NCBI RefSeq assembly: GCF_964020175.1
Contig: NZ_OZ026541.1
Location: 434,001-498,000 of the forward strand
Length of the DNA: 64,000 bases
From: Candidatus Mesenet endosymbiont of Phosphuga atrata
Lineage (GTDB): Bacteria > Pseudomonadota > Alphaproteobacteria > Rickettsiales > Anaplasmataceae
Direction of reading: 5' to 3'
This document shows, one piece after another, positions 39,661 through 49,530 of this stretch. Positions within the stretch are counted from its first letter, which is position 1; each line of letters starts with the position of its first letter. Position numbers and translations under genes: made by a program. The notes under the pieces are model-generated. The model saw only the letters and a list, made by a program, of their open reading frames with translations, made no database searches and was not told the DNA's origin.

Positions 39661-40324
39661 AATTAGATCATTAAATAGAGTTGGTTTATTAATGAAGAAT
39701 ATTGGCCATACAGCATTACCTTTTTTAGGTAAATTAATTCCTGTTACACTGTTGCAACTTGAAGATACAGTAATTGTTGATTTAAAATCTGAAAAATGTG
39801 GCTATTTTGCCGCTATTTTGGGTGTAGGAAATGTAAAAAATATTTCTTATCCTCAATTAAGATTTTTGCGAAAAAATAATATATATAATAATTATAAATT
39901 GTTTGAGAGTAAATTAATTAGTTTATCTAATGTAGAGATTGGATTAAAGTTTAGTGTCGATCATTTTGCAGTTAATCAGTATGTTGATATTACAGGTTAT
40001 TCTAAAGGAAAGGGTTTTGCTGGTGTAATGAAAAGGCATAATTTTAAGGGATTGAGGGCTTCTCATGGTGTTTCTATAGCTCATCGTTCTCAAGGATCTA
40101 CTGGACAATGTCAAGATCCTGGTAAGACTTTTAAAGGAAAAAAAATGGCTGGGCATTTAGGTGTAAAAAGAGTTACAGTACAAAATATGAAAATTGTTCT
40201 TATTGATAACGAAGCTTCTATAATTGCTGTAAAGGGTAATAATGTTCCTGGTTATTGTAATTCTTATATTTTTATTAGAGATGCAAGTAAGAAAGTTATG
40301 CACGAAAATTTGCTCTTAGAATAG
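39653..40324 (+). CDS. rplC: 50S ribosomal protein L3
   Basis: Early-assembly protein near the peptidyl-transferase centre. 223 residues. Conserved block DITGYSKGKGFAGVMKRHNF, then SHGVSIAHRSQGSTGQ with the methylatable Gln (usual GSIGQ). Ends VPGYCNSYIFIRDASKK. Overlaps rpsJ by eight bases. Confidence 0.97.
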   Translation: MNRIRSLNRVGLLMKNIGHTALPFLGKLIPVTLLQLEDTVIVDLKSEKCGYFAAILGVGNVKNISYPQLRFLRKNNIYNNYKLFESKLISLSNVEIGLKFSVDHFAVNQYVDITGYSKGKGFAGVMKRHNFKGLRASHGVSIAHRSQGSTGQCQDPGKTFKGKKMAGHLGVKRVTVQNMKIVLIDNEASIIAVKGNNVPGYCNSYIFIRDASKKVMHENLLLE

Positions 40325-40345
40325 ATTTTAGGGTGTTGAAATAAT

Positions 40346-40975
40346 ATGAATTATAAATTAGTTAATTTGTACAATGAAGATGTTGGTGAGGTAAATCTTA
40401 ATCCTTCAATATTTTTTGTTAGCAGGGAATCAGGTAAGTTAATATTGCATGATATAGTAAAGTGGCAATTGTCTAAAAGAAGAAGTGGTACACATAAAAC
40501 TAAAGGTATAAGTGATATATCTGGTACTACTGCTAAGCCATATAAGCAAAAGCGTACTGGTAGAGCAAGACAGGGTAGTTTGCGTTCTCCTCAATTTAGA
40601 GGAGGAGCAGTTATATTTGGGCCTGTAGTTAGAGATCATGCTTATTCTCTTAACAAGAAAATTCGTAAATTAGGTTTTAAAATTGCGTTGTCTTTGAAGT
40701 ATTCTGATGGTAAGCTGATCATTTTAGATAATATTCATCTTAATTCTAGTAAAACATCTGAAATGAAGAAATGCATTGATAGTTTTAAACTTCCATCTTG
40801 TTCTACTCTTTTAATAGTGACTGATTACGATAAGAGTATTAGCTCAGCTTGTAGCAACTTGCCAAGAATTGATATAATTAGGCCTGTTGGAATAAATGTT
40901 CTTGATTTATTAAATCATGATTATATTATTCTTACTGTTGATGTTTTAAGTTATTTAGAAACTAGATTATTATGA
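40346..40975 (+). CDS. rplD: 50S ribosomal protein L4
   Basis: Lines the exit tunnel with its long loop, here TKGISDISGTTAKPYKQKRT followed by GRARQGSLRSPQFRGGAVIFGP. 209 residues. In enteric bacteria L4 regulates the S10 operon; nothing here shows that this holds. Stop and rplW start overlap as ATGA. Confidence 0.97.
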   Translation: MNYKLVNLYNEDVGEVNLNPSIFFVSRESGKLILHDIVKWQLSKRRSGTHKTKGISDISGTTAKPYKQKRTGRARQGSLRSPQFRGGAVIFGPVVRDHAYSLNKKIRKLGFKIALSLKYSDGKLIILDNIHLNSSKTSEMKKCIDSFKLPSCSTLLIVTDYDKSISSACSNLPRIDIIRPVGINVLDLLNHDYIILTVDVLSYLETRLL

Positions 40976-41259
40976 TGAATTATTATAATCTTATAAAATC
41001 TCCTCTTATCACTGAAAAAGCATCCTTTTTAAAAGAAAGGTTTGGCAAGTATGCTTTGTATGTAGATGTTAGAGCTAGTAAAAAGCAACTTAAAGAGGCG
41101 ATAAAATCTATTTTTGATGTTAATGTTTTGTCTATTAATGTTATTAAAGTCCCGTCTAAAAAAAAAAGATTTAAGGGTGTAATAGGTAATAGAAAGCAAA
41201 AGAAGAAAATCTATTTTTCATTAGCTAATGGTCAAAATTTAGATATGGTAAATGTATAA
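40972..41259 (+). CDS. rplW: 50S ribosomal protein L23
   Basis: Exit-tunnel rim protein, docking site for SRP and trigger factor. 95 residues; [14 protein letters not shown] start and [20 protein letters not shown]. Overlaps rplD by four bases and touches rplB (TAATG). Confidence 0.96.
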   Translation: MMNYYNLIKSPLITEKASFLKERFGKYALYVDVRASKKQLKEAIKSIFDVNVLSINVIKVPSKKKRFKGVIGNRKQKKKIYFSLANGQNLDMVNV

Positions 41260-42074
41260 TGGGTATAAAATTACTTGCTCCAGTTACTGCATCGTCTCGT
41301 GGTACAGTTTTAATAGATAGGAGTCATTTATGGAAAGATGGGCCGGAAAAATCTCTTGTGGTTGGTAAAAAATCTACTGGTGGTAGAAATAATTTTGGTA
41401 GAATTACTACTCGCCATATTGGTGGTGGTCATAAAAGAAAATATAGAATAATTGATTTTAAACGAAATTACGATACTATCGCTACAGTAGAGAGGATAGA
41501 GTATAATCCTAATGGTGCTGCTTTTTTAGCTCTAATTTCTGATCAAAATGGCGTTAAATCTTATATATTAGCTCCACAAGATGTTAAGCCTGGTGATAGC
41601 GTTGCATCTGGTAATGATGTTGATATATTGCCTGGTAATTGTTTGCAACTTAAATTTATTCCTGTTGGTTCTTTTGTGCACAATATTGAATTGAAGCCTG
41701 GTAATGGCGGTATTATTGCTAGATCTGCTGGTAGTTATGCTAAGGTATTAGGATATGATGGTTCTTATGTTTTATTAAAATTAAGGTCTGGTCAAGTGAG
41801 ATTAGTACTTTCTGCTTGTAGGGCTACTGTTGGCATATTATCTAATGCTGATCATAAAAATATTAAATTGGGTAAAGCTGGTAGAAGTAGGTGGCTTGGT
41901 ATTAGATCAACTGTCCGCGGTGTTGCAATGAATCCTATCGATCATCCTCATGGAGGTGGTGAGGGCAAAACTTCTGGTGGTAGGCATCCAGTCACGCCTT
42001 GGGGTGTTTCTACGAAAGGAAAAAAGACAAGAAAAAAGAATAAATTTAGTAATCAGTATATTAGGCGTTTATAG
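41259..42074 (+). CDS. rplB: 50S ribosomal protein L2
   Basis: Needed for subunit association and peptidyl transfer. 271 residues. [38 protein letters not shown] and the highly conserved [20 protein letters not shown] with the key His. Overlaps rplW by one base. Confidence 0.98.
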   Translation: MGIKLLAPVTASSRGTVLIDRSHLWKDGPEKSLVVGKKSTGGRNNFGRITTRHIGGGHKRKYRIIDFKRNYDTIATVERIEYNPNGAAFLALISDQNGVKSYILAPQDVKPGDSVASGNDVDILPGNCLQLKFIPVGSFVHNIELKPGNGGIIARSAGSYAKVLGYDGSYVLLKLRSGQVRLVLSACRATVGILSNADHKNIKLGKAGRSRWLGIRSTVRGVAMNPIDHPHGGGEGKTSGGRHPVTPWGVSTKGKKTRKKNKFSNQYIRRL

Positions 42075-42081
42075 GTAATTT

Positions 42082-42381
42082 ATGAGTCGGTCTGCGTGGA
42101 AACCTCCTTTTTGTCATCCTAATCTTTTTAATAAAGTAAGCAAGGTAGTTAGAGAATTGTTAGATAGAGTAGGAGAGAGGAATAATTCTATAATTAAAAC
42201 TCATAGTAGAAGATCTACTATATTGCCTAATTTTGTTGGTTTGTGGTTTAATGTTTATAATGGAAAGAAGTATATTCCTGTATTGATTGACAGTAATATG
42301 ATAGGTCATAAGCTTGGTGAATTTTCTCCTACTCGTACATTTAAGGGACATAGTGGCGATAAAAAGGTAATAAAAAAATAA
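42082..42381 (+). CDS. rpsS: 30S ribosomal protein S19
   Basis: Head protein contacting S13 and the A-site finger. 99 residues; [11 protein letters not shown] start, then [20 protein letters not shown] and [20 protein letters not shown]. Complete. Confidence 0.97.
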   Translation: MSRSAWKPPFCHPNLFNKVSKVVRELLDRVGERNNSIIKTHSRRSTILPNFVGLWFNVYNGKKYIPVLIDSNMIGHKLGEFSPTRTFKGHSGDKKVIKK

Positions 42382-42394
42382 ATTTGGTATAGTT

Positions 42395-42748
42395 ATGGTG
42401 ATTAATGATGTTCCGATGGTTAGGGCTAAGGCAACTGTATTAAAGATTAGTCCTCAAAAATTAAATTTAGTTGCTAATTTAATACGTAAATGTAGTATTG
42501 CTCAAGCTGTAATGCAGTTGGCTTTTTGTAGAAAGAAAGCTGCTTTTTATGTTAATAAAGTTTTGAAATCTGCACTTGCTAATGCTCAGTATAACTATAA
42601 TTTAAATGTTGATGATCTTTATATTAATAAAATATTGATTGGTAAATCTATAACATTAAAGAGGGTTTTTCCTAAAGCTATGGGGAGAGCTAATAAGATA
42701 AACAAACAGTATAGTAATATGATTATTGAATTAAAAAAGAGAGTTTAA
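42395..42748 (+). CDS. rplV: 50S ribosomal protein L22
   Basis: Tunnel protein whose hairpin reaches the constriction. 117 residues with VRAKATVLKISPQKLNLVANLIR and the C-terminal hairpin KRVFPKAMGRANKINKQYSN. The ATG at 42395 gives a short extra N-terminus; a second ATG seven codons on is possible. Confidence 0.95.
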   Translation: MVINDVPMVRAKATVLKISPQKLNLVANLIRKCSIAQAVMQLAFCRKKAAFYVNKVLKSALANAQYNYNLNVDDLYINKILIGKSITLKRVFPKAMGRANKINKQYSNMIIELKKRV

Positions 42749-42752
42749 AGTT

Positions 42753-43376
42753 ATGGGTAGGAAAGTAAATCCTATTGGATTTAGATTAGGAGGAGTAGCT
42801 CAGCATAATGCTTTATGGTTTGCTGGAAAAAAAGAATACAAGAATTTTCTTTGTATGGATTTATTGATTCGTGCTTATATTGATAAGCACTTTTGTGATG
42901 CTGGGGTTGATGAGGTGGTGATATCTCGTAAGTCTGGATTGGTGGTTATTATAATATATTCCTCAAGGCCTGGTATTATAATAGGTAGGGATGGAAATGA
43001 GTTAAAAAAAACAAGTCAAATACTTTCTAAGATGATAAAAAATCCTGTTGAATTTAATATTATAGAAGTAAAGAAAGTTGAAACGAGTGCGTCTTTAATA
43101 GCTAAAACTATAGCTCGACAATTAGAAAAAAGAGGTTCTTCTTTTCGACGTGTTATAAAGAAAGCAGTGCAAAATTGTTTGAAGGCAGGTGGACAAGGAA
43201 TAAAAGTGATATGTTCTGGGCGTTTAAATGGTGCTGAAATAGCTCGTGTTGAATCTAGTAAGGGAGGTAAATTACCTTTAAGTACTTTACGTGTTAATAT
43301 TGACTATGCCTTGTGTGAAGCAAAGACTATATATGGTATTATAGGTGTAAAGGTTTTTGTTTGTTTGGGTAATTAA
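42753..43376 (+). CDS. rpsC: 30S ribosomal protein S3
   Basis: mRNA-entry protein. 207 residues: MGRKVNPIGFRLGGV start, KH domain segment SRPGIIIGRDGNELKK, then QLEKRGSSFRRVIKKAVQNC and CSGRLNGAEIARVES. Four bases after rplV. Confidence 0.97.
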   Translation: MGRKVNPIGFRLGGVAQHNALWFAGKKEYKNFLCMDLLIRAYIDKHFCDAGVDEVVISRKSGLVVIIIYSSRPGIIIGRDGNELKKTSQILSKMIKNPVEFNIIEVKKVETSASLIAKTIARQLEKRGSSFRRVIKKAVQNCLKAGGQGIKVICSGRLNGAEIARVESSKGGKLPLSTLRVNIDYALCEAKTIYGIIGVKVFVCLGN

Positions 43377-43399
43377 GTTGTTATTTAGTGGTAAATGTG

Positions 43400-43825
43400 A
43401 TGTTTGTACCGAGAAAGACTAAGTATAAGAAGATCTTTAAGGGTCGAATCAAAGGTAATACCAAGGGTGGTAATAATTTAGTGTTTGGGGATTATGGTTT
43501 AAAAGCTGTTGATGTTGCTAGAATTAATTCTAATCAGATTGAAGCTGCGAGGCGTACTATAGTTAAAGTATTGAGAACTAATAATAAAAAGTTTAAATTA
43601 TGGATTAAAATCTTTCCTAACATACCTATTAGTAAAAAACCAGCTGATGTTCGTATGGGTAAAGGGAAAGGAAGTGTTGAATTTTGGGTTTTTAGAGTAA
43701 GTCCTGGTCGAGTTTTATTTGAGGTTAGTAATGTTCCTATAGATTTAGTAAAAATTGCTTTTGATAAAGCTTCTTCTAAATTGCCAGTAAGATGCAAACT
43801 TGTATCTGATTGTAATATTTTATAA
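43400..43825 (+). CDS. rplP: 50S ribosomal protein L16
   Basis: Positions A-site tRNA in the peptidyl-transferase centre. I start at the ATG giving MFVPRKTKYKKIFKG, the usual family N-terminus; a GTG four codons upstream is less likely. 141 residues with GDYGLKAVDVARINSNQIEA, RKPADVRMGKGKGSVEFWV-like sequence and GRVLFEV. Confidence 0.96.
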   Translation: MFVPRKTKYKKIFKGRIKGNTKGGNNLVFGDYGLKAVDVARINSNQIEAARRTIVKVLRTNNKKFKLWIKIFPNIPISKKPADVRMGKGKGSVEFWVFRVSPGRVLFEVSNVPIDLVKIAFDKASSKLPVRCKLVSDCNIL

Positions 43826-43829
43826 AATT

Positions 43830-44042
43830 ATGGAGAATGAATTGGAAATAAAAGAAATAAGATTGAAATCTTCTCAAGAATTGTATAATATTTTAGCAAC
43901 TCTAAGAAAAGAGTTTGTAAATATAATCTTTCAAAAAAAAATGGATCAATTTAGTAATACTATGCGTTTTAGTTTGATTAAGAAGTCTATAGCTCGTATT
44001 TTAACTGTTTTAAATGAGAAGAGAGAGCAAGATAATGTCTAA
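43830..44042 (+). CDS. rpmC: 50S ribosomal protein L29
   Basis: Small two-helix protein near the tunnel exit. The ATG giving MENELEIKEIRLKSSQEL is chosen (70 residues); an upstream TTG would extend into rplP. Overlaps the rpsQ start by eight bases. Confidence 0.9.
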   Translation: MENELEIKEIRLKSSQELYNILATLRKEFVNIIFQKKMDQFSNTMRFSLIKKSIARILTVLNEKREQDNV

Positions 44043-44289
44043 GAAAATTTTATGTGGTACTGTAATTAGCAATAAATCTAATAAAACGATAATGGTTTCT
44101 ATTTTGAGTGTTACTAGAGATAGATTGTATAAAAAGGTTATAAAGAGATGTAAAAAATATAGTGTCCATAACCCTTATGTTGGTGAGTTTTGTAATCCTT
44201 ATAAAGAAGGTGATTTAGTTAAAATACAAGAATATAGGCCAGTTTCATCTGCTAAAAAGTGGATAGTATTTAAAGAGGAAATGCGTTAA
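44035..44289 (+). CDS. rpsQ: 30S ribosomal protein S17
   Basis: Primary 16S-binding protein. The start MSKKILCGTVISNKSNKTIM is chosen over one seven codons upstream inside rpmC. 84 residues; YSVHNPYVGEFCNPYKEGD and EYRPVSSAKKW are family marks. Confidence 0.95.
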   Translation: MSKKILCGTVISNKSNKTIMVSILSVTRDRLYKKVIKRCKKYSVHNPYVGEFCNPYKEGDLVKIQEYRPVSSAKKWIVFKEEMR

Positions 44290-44306
44290 GGTTATAGAGG
44301 TCATGT

Positions 44307-44666
44307 ATGATTCAAAAGAATACGTTGTTACAAGTAGCTGATAATTCTGGTGCACACTCTGTTTTGTGTATAGGGTTATTAAAGGGAAAGAAATTTGCAT
44401 CTATAGGTGATATAGTTACTGTTTCTATCAAATCTTCAAGTTCTAAAGCAAAGGTTGTAAAAGGTAAAGTATATAAAGCAGTGGTAGTAAGAGTTAGGAA
44501 ATTAGTGCGTAAATTTGATACAAGCGTGATATCTTTTTCTTCTAATGCTGTTGTTTTAATTAATAATCATGGTGATCCTTTGGGTACCAGGGTATTTGGT
44601 CCAATTAAAAAATTAACCTCTGGTTCTTTTATGAAATTAATGTCTTTAGCTGTTGAGGTTTTATAA
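44307..44666 (+). CDS. rplN: 50S ribosomal protein L14
   Basis: Interface protein forming a bridge with 16S rRNA. 119 residues, beginning [20 protein letters not shown] and ending [14 protein letters not shown]. Preceded by AGAGGT; its stop shares a base with the rplX ATG. Confidence 0.97.
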   Translation: MIQKNTLLQVADNSGAHSVLCIGLLKGKKFASIGDIVTVSIKSSSSKAKVVKGKVYKAVVVRVRKLVRKFDTSVISFSSNAVVLINNHGDPLGTRVFGPIKKLTSGSFMKLMSLAVEVL

Positions 44667-44980
44667 TGGGTATGAAAATAGTTGGTGGTGATGATGTAAT
44701 CGTAATAAGTGGTGATGATAAAGGAAAAATTGGTAAAATAATCAAGGTAGTGAAAGATAAAGGCTATAAGGTAGTAGTTTCTGGTATAAATTTGTGTAAG
44801 AAGCATATTAAACAAAATGGAAATAAAAAAAATGGTATATTAATGGACGAATTACCTATTGATATTTCTAATGTTGCTTTATTTGATCCTAAAAATCAAA
44901 TTGGAACTAGAGTGGGGTTTAAATTGTTAGATAATAATAAGGTTAGGTTTGCTAAAAATTCTAGAGAAGTGGTGGATTAA
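44666..44980 (+). CDS. rplX: 50S ribosomal protein L24
   Basis: Initiates 50S assembly. 104 residues with the KOW motif DDVIVISGDDKGKIGKIIKV and a C-terminal RVGFKLLDNNKVRFAK. Start overlaps the rplN stop (TAATG). Confidence 0.96.
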   Translation: MGMKIVGGDDVIVISGDDKGKIGKIIKVVKDKGYKVVVSGINLCKKHIKQNGNKKNGILMDELPIDISNVALFDPKNQIGTRVGFKLLDNNKVRFAKNSREVVD

Positions 44981-44984
44981 TCTT

Positions 44985-45521
44985 ATGTCGATTTTGAAGA
45001 ATTTATATAAAAATAATTTAGGGTTATTGTGTGAAAAGCTTGCTTATAATAAGAAAGAACAAGTTCCTAGGTTAGTGAAGGTGTGCGTTAATATAGGTAT
45101 GGGTAATATTGCGTCTGATAGTAAAATAGCTAATTATTATTTTACAATTTTGCGTTTGATATCAGGTCAAAAACCTGTTTATACTTATGCAAGAAAATCA
45201 ATTTCTGGATTTAAGATAAGAGAAGGTGAAATTATAGGATGTAAGGTGACTTTGCGTAAGAGAAGAATGTATGAATTTTTAGAGAAGCTTATTTACATTA
45301 CTTTGCCTGAGGAGAGGGCTTTTAAGGGTTTAAGCTCTAAACAATTTGATAATCGTGGCAATATTTCATTGAGTATTAAGGAGCATACTTCATTTTTAGA
45401 AGGGAGATATACTGTAGAAGGAAAAGTTGTAGGAATGGATATTAATATTGTTACAAGTGCAACTAATAATGAGGATGCAAAGGAATTGTTATCTATTTTA
45501 AAATTCCCTTTTTTTGATTAA
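44985..45521 (+). CDS. rplE: 50S ribosomal protein L5
   Basis: Binds 5S rRNA. Start MSILKNLYKNN chosen at the ATG just after rplX; an upstream in-frame start overlaps it. 178 residues: VPRLVKVCVNIGMGN, YARKSISGFKIREGEIIGCKVTLR, DNRGNISLSIKEH. Length fits the family. Confidence 0.97.
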   Translation: MSILKNLYKNNLGLLCEKLAYNKKEQVPRLVKVCVNIGMGNIASDSKIANYYFTILRLISGQKPVYTYARKSISGFKIREGEIIGCKVTLRKRRMYEFLEKLIYITLPEERAFKGLSSKQFDNRGNISLSIKEHTSFLEGRYTVEGKVVGMDINIVTSATNNEDAKELLSILKFPFFD

Positions 45522-45534
45522 TAAGGATGGTATT

Positions 45535-45840
45535 ATGGCAAAAAAATCTGTTATACAAAGAAATTTAAAAAGAAGACAAATGTGTGATAGATATAGGAGT
45601 AAAAGGCAAGGACTTAAAAGTATAACAAAGAATAAAAATATTCCTATTCATCAAAGATTTATTGTTCAACTTAAGTTATCTAAGATGCCAAGAGATTCTG
45701 CTGAAGTAAGGATTAGGAATAGATGTTTTTTGAGTGGTAAGGGTAGAGATGTTCATAGGCGATTTTGCTTATCTCGTAGTGCTTTGCGCAAGTTAGCCTC
45801 TTCTGGGTCTATTCCAGGAATGTTAAAGCATAGTTGGTAA
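45535..45840 (+). CDS. rpsN: 30S ribosomal protein S14
   Basis: Head protein. The ATG giving MAKKSVIQRNLKRR follows AAGGATGG. 101 residues of the zinc-free long type: KMPRDSAEVRIRNRCFLSGK, and GRDVHRRFCLSRSALRKLA then GSIPGMLKHSW. Confidence 0.97.
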   Translation: MAKKSVIQRNLKRRQMCDRYRSKRQGLKSITKNKNIPIHQRFIVQLKLSKMPRDSAEVRIRNRCFLSGKGRDVHRRFCLSRSALRKLASSGSIPGMLKHSW

Positions 45841-45863
45841 TTTATAATTATGAGGAATATGTA

Positions 45864-46253
45864 ATGGCAAATTTATGTGATTTTTTAACAAGGATTCGTA
45901 ACGCACAATCAGCAATGATGAAGGTTGTAGAAGTTCCATTTTCTGAGATGAGAGGTTCTGTTTTAAAGATTTTACGAGATGAGGGATATATAACATATTT
46001 TGATAAAAAAGAAGTGAAGAGTAAAATATTTAGTTTTATTATAGAATTAAAATATTATAATAACATGCCAGTGATTCATGAAATAAAGGCATATTCTAAA
46101 CCTGGAAGACGTATTTATTCTGCAGCTAAGGCAATTCCTAGATTTTACAATGGGTTGGGCATTATTATTTTATCTACTTCAAAAGGAATAATATCCGATT
46201 TTGATGCAAGAAAATTAAATGTTGGTGGAGAGATTTTATGTGGTGTTTTTTAA
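45864..46253 (+). CDS. rpsH: 30S ribosomal protein S8
   Basis: Central-domain binder. Start MANLCDFLTRIRNAQ after a TGAGGAATAT ribosome site. 129 residues; KPGRRIYSAAKAIPRFYNGL and STSKGIISDFDARKLNVGGE with a short CGVF end. In E. coli S8 represses the spc operon; no such site was identified here. Confidence 0.96.
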   Translation: MANLCDFLTRIRNAQSAMMKVVEVPFSEMRGSVLKILRDEGYITYFDKKEVKSKIFSFIIELKYYNNMPVIHEIKAYSKPGRRIYSAAKAIPRFYNGLGIIILSTSKGIISDFDARKLNVGGEILCGVF

Positions 46254-46266
46254 GTAGGAATTATTA

Positions 46267-46806
46267 ATGTCTCATATTAATCTAGTACCTATAACTATTC
46301 CTGATAGTATTGAACTTAAATGTTATGATGATAAATTGTTATTTCAAAATAGTACGTGGAAGAGGGAATTTGTTTTAAATAGCTCTATTTTGTATAAGCG
46401 TGATGGTAATAAGTTGTTATTATCAATTGATAATAACAATTTTGATAAAAAAAATGATGCTTTGTTGGGAACTTATATAAGTAATATTAATAATTTTATT
46501 CATGGTATAACTAAGGGTTTTTCTCTCTGTCTTGAAGTTAATGGTATAGGATATAAAGCAAGGTGTGATGGTAAGTATTTGATTTTATCATTAGGCTTTA
46601 GTCATGATATAATTTATAGGGTATCAGAGGACATTAAATGCGAGTGTATTAAACAAGATATTGTAATAACGGGAATAGATAAGCAAAAAGTTCATATGAC
46701 TGCGTCTGATTTATGTAAAATAAGGAAATTTAATCCTTATAAAGGTAAAGGTATTGTATTAAAAGGTAAGATTATGTTACGTAAAGAGACTAGTAAAAAG
46801 AAATAA
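46267..46806 (+). CDS. rplF: 50S ribosomal protein L6
   Basis: Two tandem L6 domains near the sarcin-ricin loop. 179 residues; ITKGFSLCLEVNGIGYKARC and KIRKFNPYKGKGIVLKGK are diagnostic. The N-terminus (MSHINLVPITIPDSIELK) is somewhat diverged from the usual RIGK-x-PI form. Confidence 0.95.
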   Translation: MSHINLVPITIPDSIELKCYDDKLLFQNSTWKREFVLNSSILYKRDGNKLLLSIDNNNFDKKNDALLGTYISNINNFIHGITKGFSLCLEVNGIGYKARCDGKYLILSLGFSHDIIYRVSEDIKCECIKQDIVITGIDKQKVHMTASDLCKIRKFNPYKGKGIVLKGKIMLRKETSKKK

Positions 46807-46827
46807 TTTTACAAAATGGAATGATTT

Positions 46828-47217
46828 ATGAGAAACTCTAAAACTTTATTAGATACATTAGATAATAAGGAGAAAAGAAAGCTACGTACCCGTGCAAAAA
46901 TAAAAAAAGGTTGTGGTTATCTGCGTTTATCAGTATTTAAGTCAAATCGGTATTTTTATGTTCAATTAATTGATGATGAAAATGGTGTTACTGTTGCTTC
47001 TGCTTCAACTTTGGAGAAAGCCCTTAAAGTTGAGTGTGGTCGTAGAGTAAATAAGGAATCCGCAAAAGCTGTAGGTAAATTAATTATTAGTCGTTTATCT
47101 GATAAAGATCTTTCTAATAAGCAATTGATTTTCGATAAAGGTCCTTATAGATATGCTAAAAATACTGTTGTATCTAAGTTTGCTGAGATTTTAAGAGAAT
47201 CTGGATTAAATTTTTAG
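46828..47217 (+). CDS. rplR: 50S ribosomal protein L18
   Basis: 5S rRNA-binding protein. 129 residues; RTRAKIKKGCGYLRLSVFKS, YVQLIDDENGVTVASAST, and FDKGPYRYAKNTVVSKFAEI. Complete. Confidence 0.96.
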   Translation: MRNSKTLLDTLDNKEKRKLRTRAKIKKGCGYLRLSVFKSNRYFYVQLIDDENGVTVASASTLEKALKVECGRRVNKESAKAVGKLIISRLSDKDLSNKQLIFDKGPYRYAKNTVVSKFAEILRESGLNF

Positions 47218-47225
47218 GTTGATTT

Positions 47226-47741
47226 ATGGTTATGGTGAAAAATTTTCAAGATGATTCTGGGTTGTTGGAGTTATTAGTTTCTGCTAAGAGAGTGTCAAAG
47301 GTTACAAAAGGTGGACGTAAATTTTCTTTTTCAGATTTGATTGTAGTAGGGGATGAGAAAGGAAGGGTTGGTTGTGGGTTAGGTAAGCACTGTGAAGTAG
47401 CGGAAGCTAAAATAAAAGCTGCAAATTCAGCAAAAAAAAGGTTAATAAAAGTTCATTTGCGTGAAGGTAGAACTTTGCATTATGATGTTGTAGCTAAATT
47501 TTGTTCAGGTAAGGTTTTGCTAAGATCAGCAAAGCCGGGTACAGGAATTATAGCTGGTGGGGCTATAAGATCTGTGTTTGAAGCTTTAGGTGTAAAAGAT
47601 ATAGTTGCTAAATCTATCGGATCAACTAGTCCTCATAATGTCATATATGCGGTATTTTCTGCTTTGAATAAAATGTTATCTTTGAGACAAATTGCAAATA
47701 AAAGGGGTAAGAAAATTAATGAAATAATTGGAAAAAGATAG
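47226..47741 (+). CDS. rpsE: 30S ribosomal protein S5
   Basis: Decoding-fidelity protein. 171 residues; [55 protein letters not shown] and [16 protein letters not shown]. Followed directly by rplO: the rpmD gene that sits here in most bacteria is absent. Confidence 0.97.
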   Translation: MVMVKNFQDDSGLLELLVSAKRVSKVTKGGRKFSFSDLIVVGDEKGRVGCGLGKHCEVAEAKIKAANSAKKRLIKVHLREGRTLHYDVVAKFCSGKVLLRSAKPGTGIIAGGAIRSVFEALGVKDIVAKSIGSTSPHNVIYAVFSALNKMLSLRQIANKRGKKINEIIGKR

Positions 47742-47749
47742 GTTATTAT

Positions 47750-48199
47750 ATGAAATTAAATATTTTGTTTACAGGCTTGCCTAAGAAAAAGAAAGCAAAA
47801 CTTTTAGGTAGAGGGATTGGTTGCGGTAAAGGTAAAACTTCAGGTAGAGGGCATAAGGGACAAAAGGCAAGGAGTGGTGCTTCAATCAATGGTTTTGAGG
47901 GTGGTCAACAATCTATATTTACACGTTTACCTAAAAGAGGGTTTAAATCAAAATTTAAGCAGCATTATGCTATTGTTAATGTTGGTGATATTGAATACTT
48001 GATCAATGCTGATAAGATAAGTGATAATTACATAGATAAGAATGTACTATTTAGGTTAGGTTTAATTAAATCGCTAAGATGTAAAGTGAAATTGTTAAAT
48101 AATTGTAAATTAAAAAGCAAATTAATATTTGATGTTGATGCGGTGTCTAGATCAGCACAAGCTTCAATTGAATCAGCTGGTGGAAGAGTAGAATTATAA
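47750..48199 (+). CDS. rplO: 50S ribosomal protein L15
   Basis: Late-assembly 50S protein. 149 residues; GRGIGCGKGKTSGRGHKGQK followed by ARSGASINGFEGGQQSIFTR and LPKRGF, and a C-terminal VDAVSRSAQASIESAGGRVEL. Directly after rpsE and eight bases before secY. Confidence 0.97.
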   Translation: MKLNILFTGLPKKKKAKLLGRGIGCGKGKTSGRGHKGQKARSGASINGFEGGQQSIFTRLPKRGFKSKFKQHYAIVNVGDIEYLINADKISDNYIDKNVLFRLGLIKSLRCKVKLLNNCKLKSKLIFDVDAVSRSAQASIESAGGRVEL

Positions 48200-48207
48200 A
48201 AAAAGTT

Positions 48208-49530
48208 ATGAGTTCTAAAAATTTATTAAATAAGTTTGATTTTTCTTTATTATATGAGGGTGATCTGTTAACGCGTTGTCTTTTTACTATAGTGGCTCTT
48301 ATTACATATCGTTTAGCTACTTATATTCCTATTCCTGGAATTAATCTTCAATTAATTAATGATTTTTTTTTAAAAAATAATACTGGTGTTTTTGGAATAT
48401 TTAATTTACTTTCGGGCGGAGCTTTAGGTAGAATGACTATATTGTCTCTGAATGTTGTTCCGTATGTAGTATCTTCAATTATAATTCAGCTTATATTAGC
48501 TACAATAAAAGGGCTAAATGAGATAAAAAATAATAATGAATTATGGCGTTCTCAGGTGAATTCTTATATTCGTTATGTGACGATAATTCTTTGTATAATC
48601 CAAAGTTTTGCTATTTTGTTAGGGCTAGAGAATATGAACACTGAAGATAATATAATTGTGTTATCTCCTGGCTTTTGGTTTCGTGTAATAGGTGTTTTTA
48701 GTTTACTTGGTGGAACTATGTTCTTAGTATGGCTTGGTGAAAAAATAAATATTAATGGTATAGGTAATGGTATATCTCTTATTATTTTTACTGGTATAAT
48801 ATCAGAATTACATAATGCTCTATCATCTATTTTTACACTTAATAGAGCAGGTAGTATATCAACAATTATGATCTTCTTTATTTTCCTTTTATTTTTACTA
48901 TTATTAACTTTAGTAATTTTTGTTGAGCGTTCTTATAGAAAAATTTTTGTCCAATATCCAAGAAAACAATCCAAAGGTGGCTTATATAATGATAATCATA
49001 CTTATATACCACTTAAATTAAATATTGCTGGAGTAATACCTACGATATTTGCTAATGCTATCATTTTAACTCCTATAACAATAGCAAATTTTCATAAGGA
49101 ATACGCATGGTCAGGTTTTATTCTGAGTAACTTTTCTGCTGGTAAAATTACATATATGGTATTTTATTTAATGCTTATGATATTTTTTAGTTTTTTTTAT
49201 ACTGCTTTTGTTTTTAATCCACAAGAAGTTGCAGATACGTTAAGAAAAAATGGTAATTTTATCCCTGGAAAAAGGCCAGGTAGTCATACCTGTAGTTATC
49301 TGCAGTATGTAGTTTTTAGGTTGACTTTTTTTGGTTCTCTCTACTTGTGTAGTATATGTCTAATTCCTGAAATAATGAGATATTATTATAGTATACCTCT
49401 TATTTTTGGTGGAACTAGTTTGCTAATTATTGTAAATGTTATTATGGATACTATTTCTCAAATTCAAGCTCATACTTTTGCAAATAGGTATGATGCATTT
49501 ATGAAAAAGTCTGAGTTAGGGAATCTTTAA
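48208..49530 (+). CDS. secY: preprotein translocase subunit SecY
   Basis: Channel of the Sec translocon. 440 residues with ten hydrophobic segments; the plug/first loop contains LLSGGALGRMTILSLNVVPY, and later GIGNGISLIIFTGIIS, ADTLRKNGNFIPGKRPG and QIQAHTFANRYDAF are diagnostic. Stop shares a base with the adk ATG (TAATG). Confidence 0.98.
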   Translation: MSSKNLLNKFDFSLLYEGDLLTRCLFTIVALITYRLATYIPIPGINLQLINDFFLKNNTGVFGIFNLLSGGALGRMTILSLNVVPYVVSSIIIQLILATIKGLNEIKNNNELWRSQVNSYIRYVTIILCIIQSFAILLGLENMNTEDNIIVLSPGFWFRVIGVFSLLGGTMFLVWLGEKININGIGNGISLIIFTGIISELHNALSSIFTLNRAGSISTIMIFFIFLLFLLLLTLVIFVERSYRKIFVQYPRKQSKGGLYNDNHTYIPLKLNIAGVIPTIFANAIILTPITIANFHKEYAWSGFILSNFSAGKITYMVFYLMLMIFFSFFYTAFVFNPQEVADTLRKNGNFIPGKRPGSHTCSYLQYVVFRLTFFGSLYLCSICLIPEIMRYYYSIPLIFGGTSLLIIVNVIMDTISQIQAHTFANRYDAFMKKSELGNL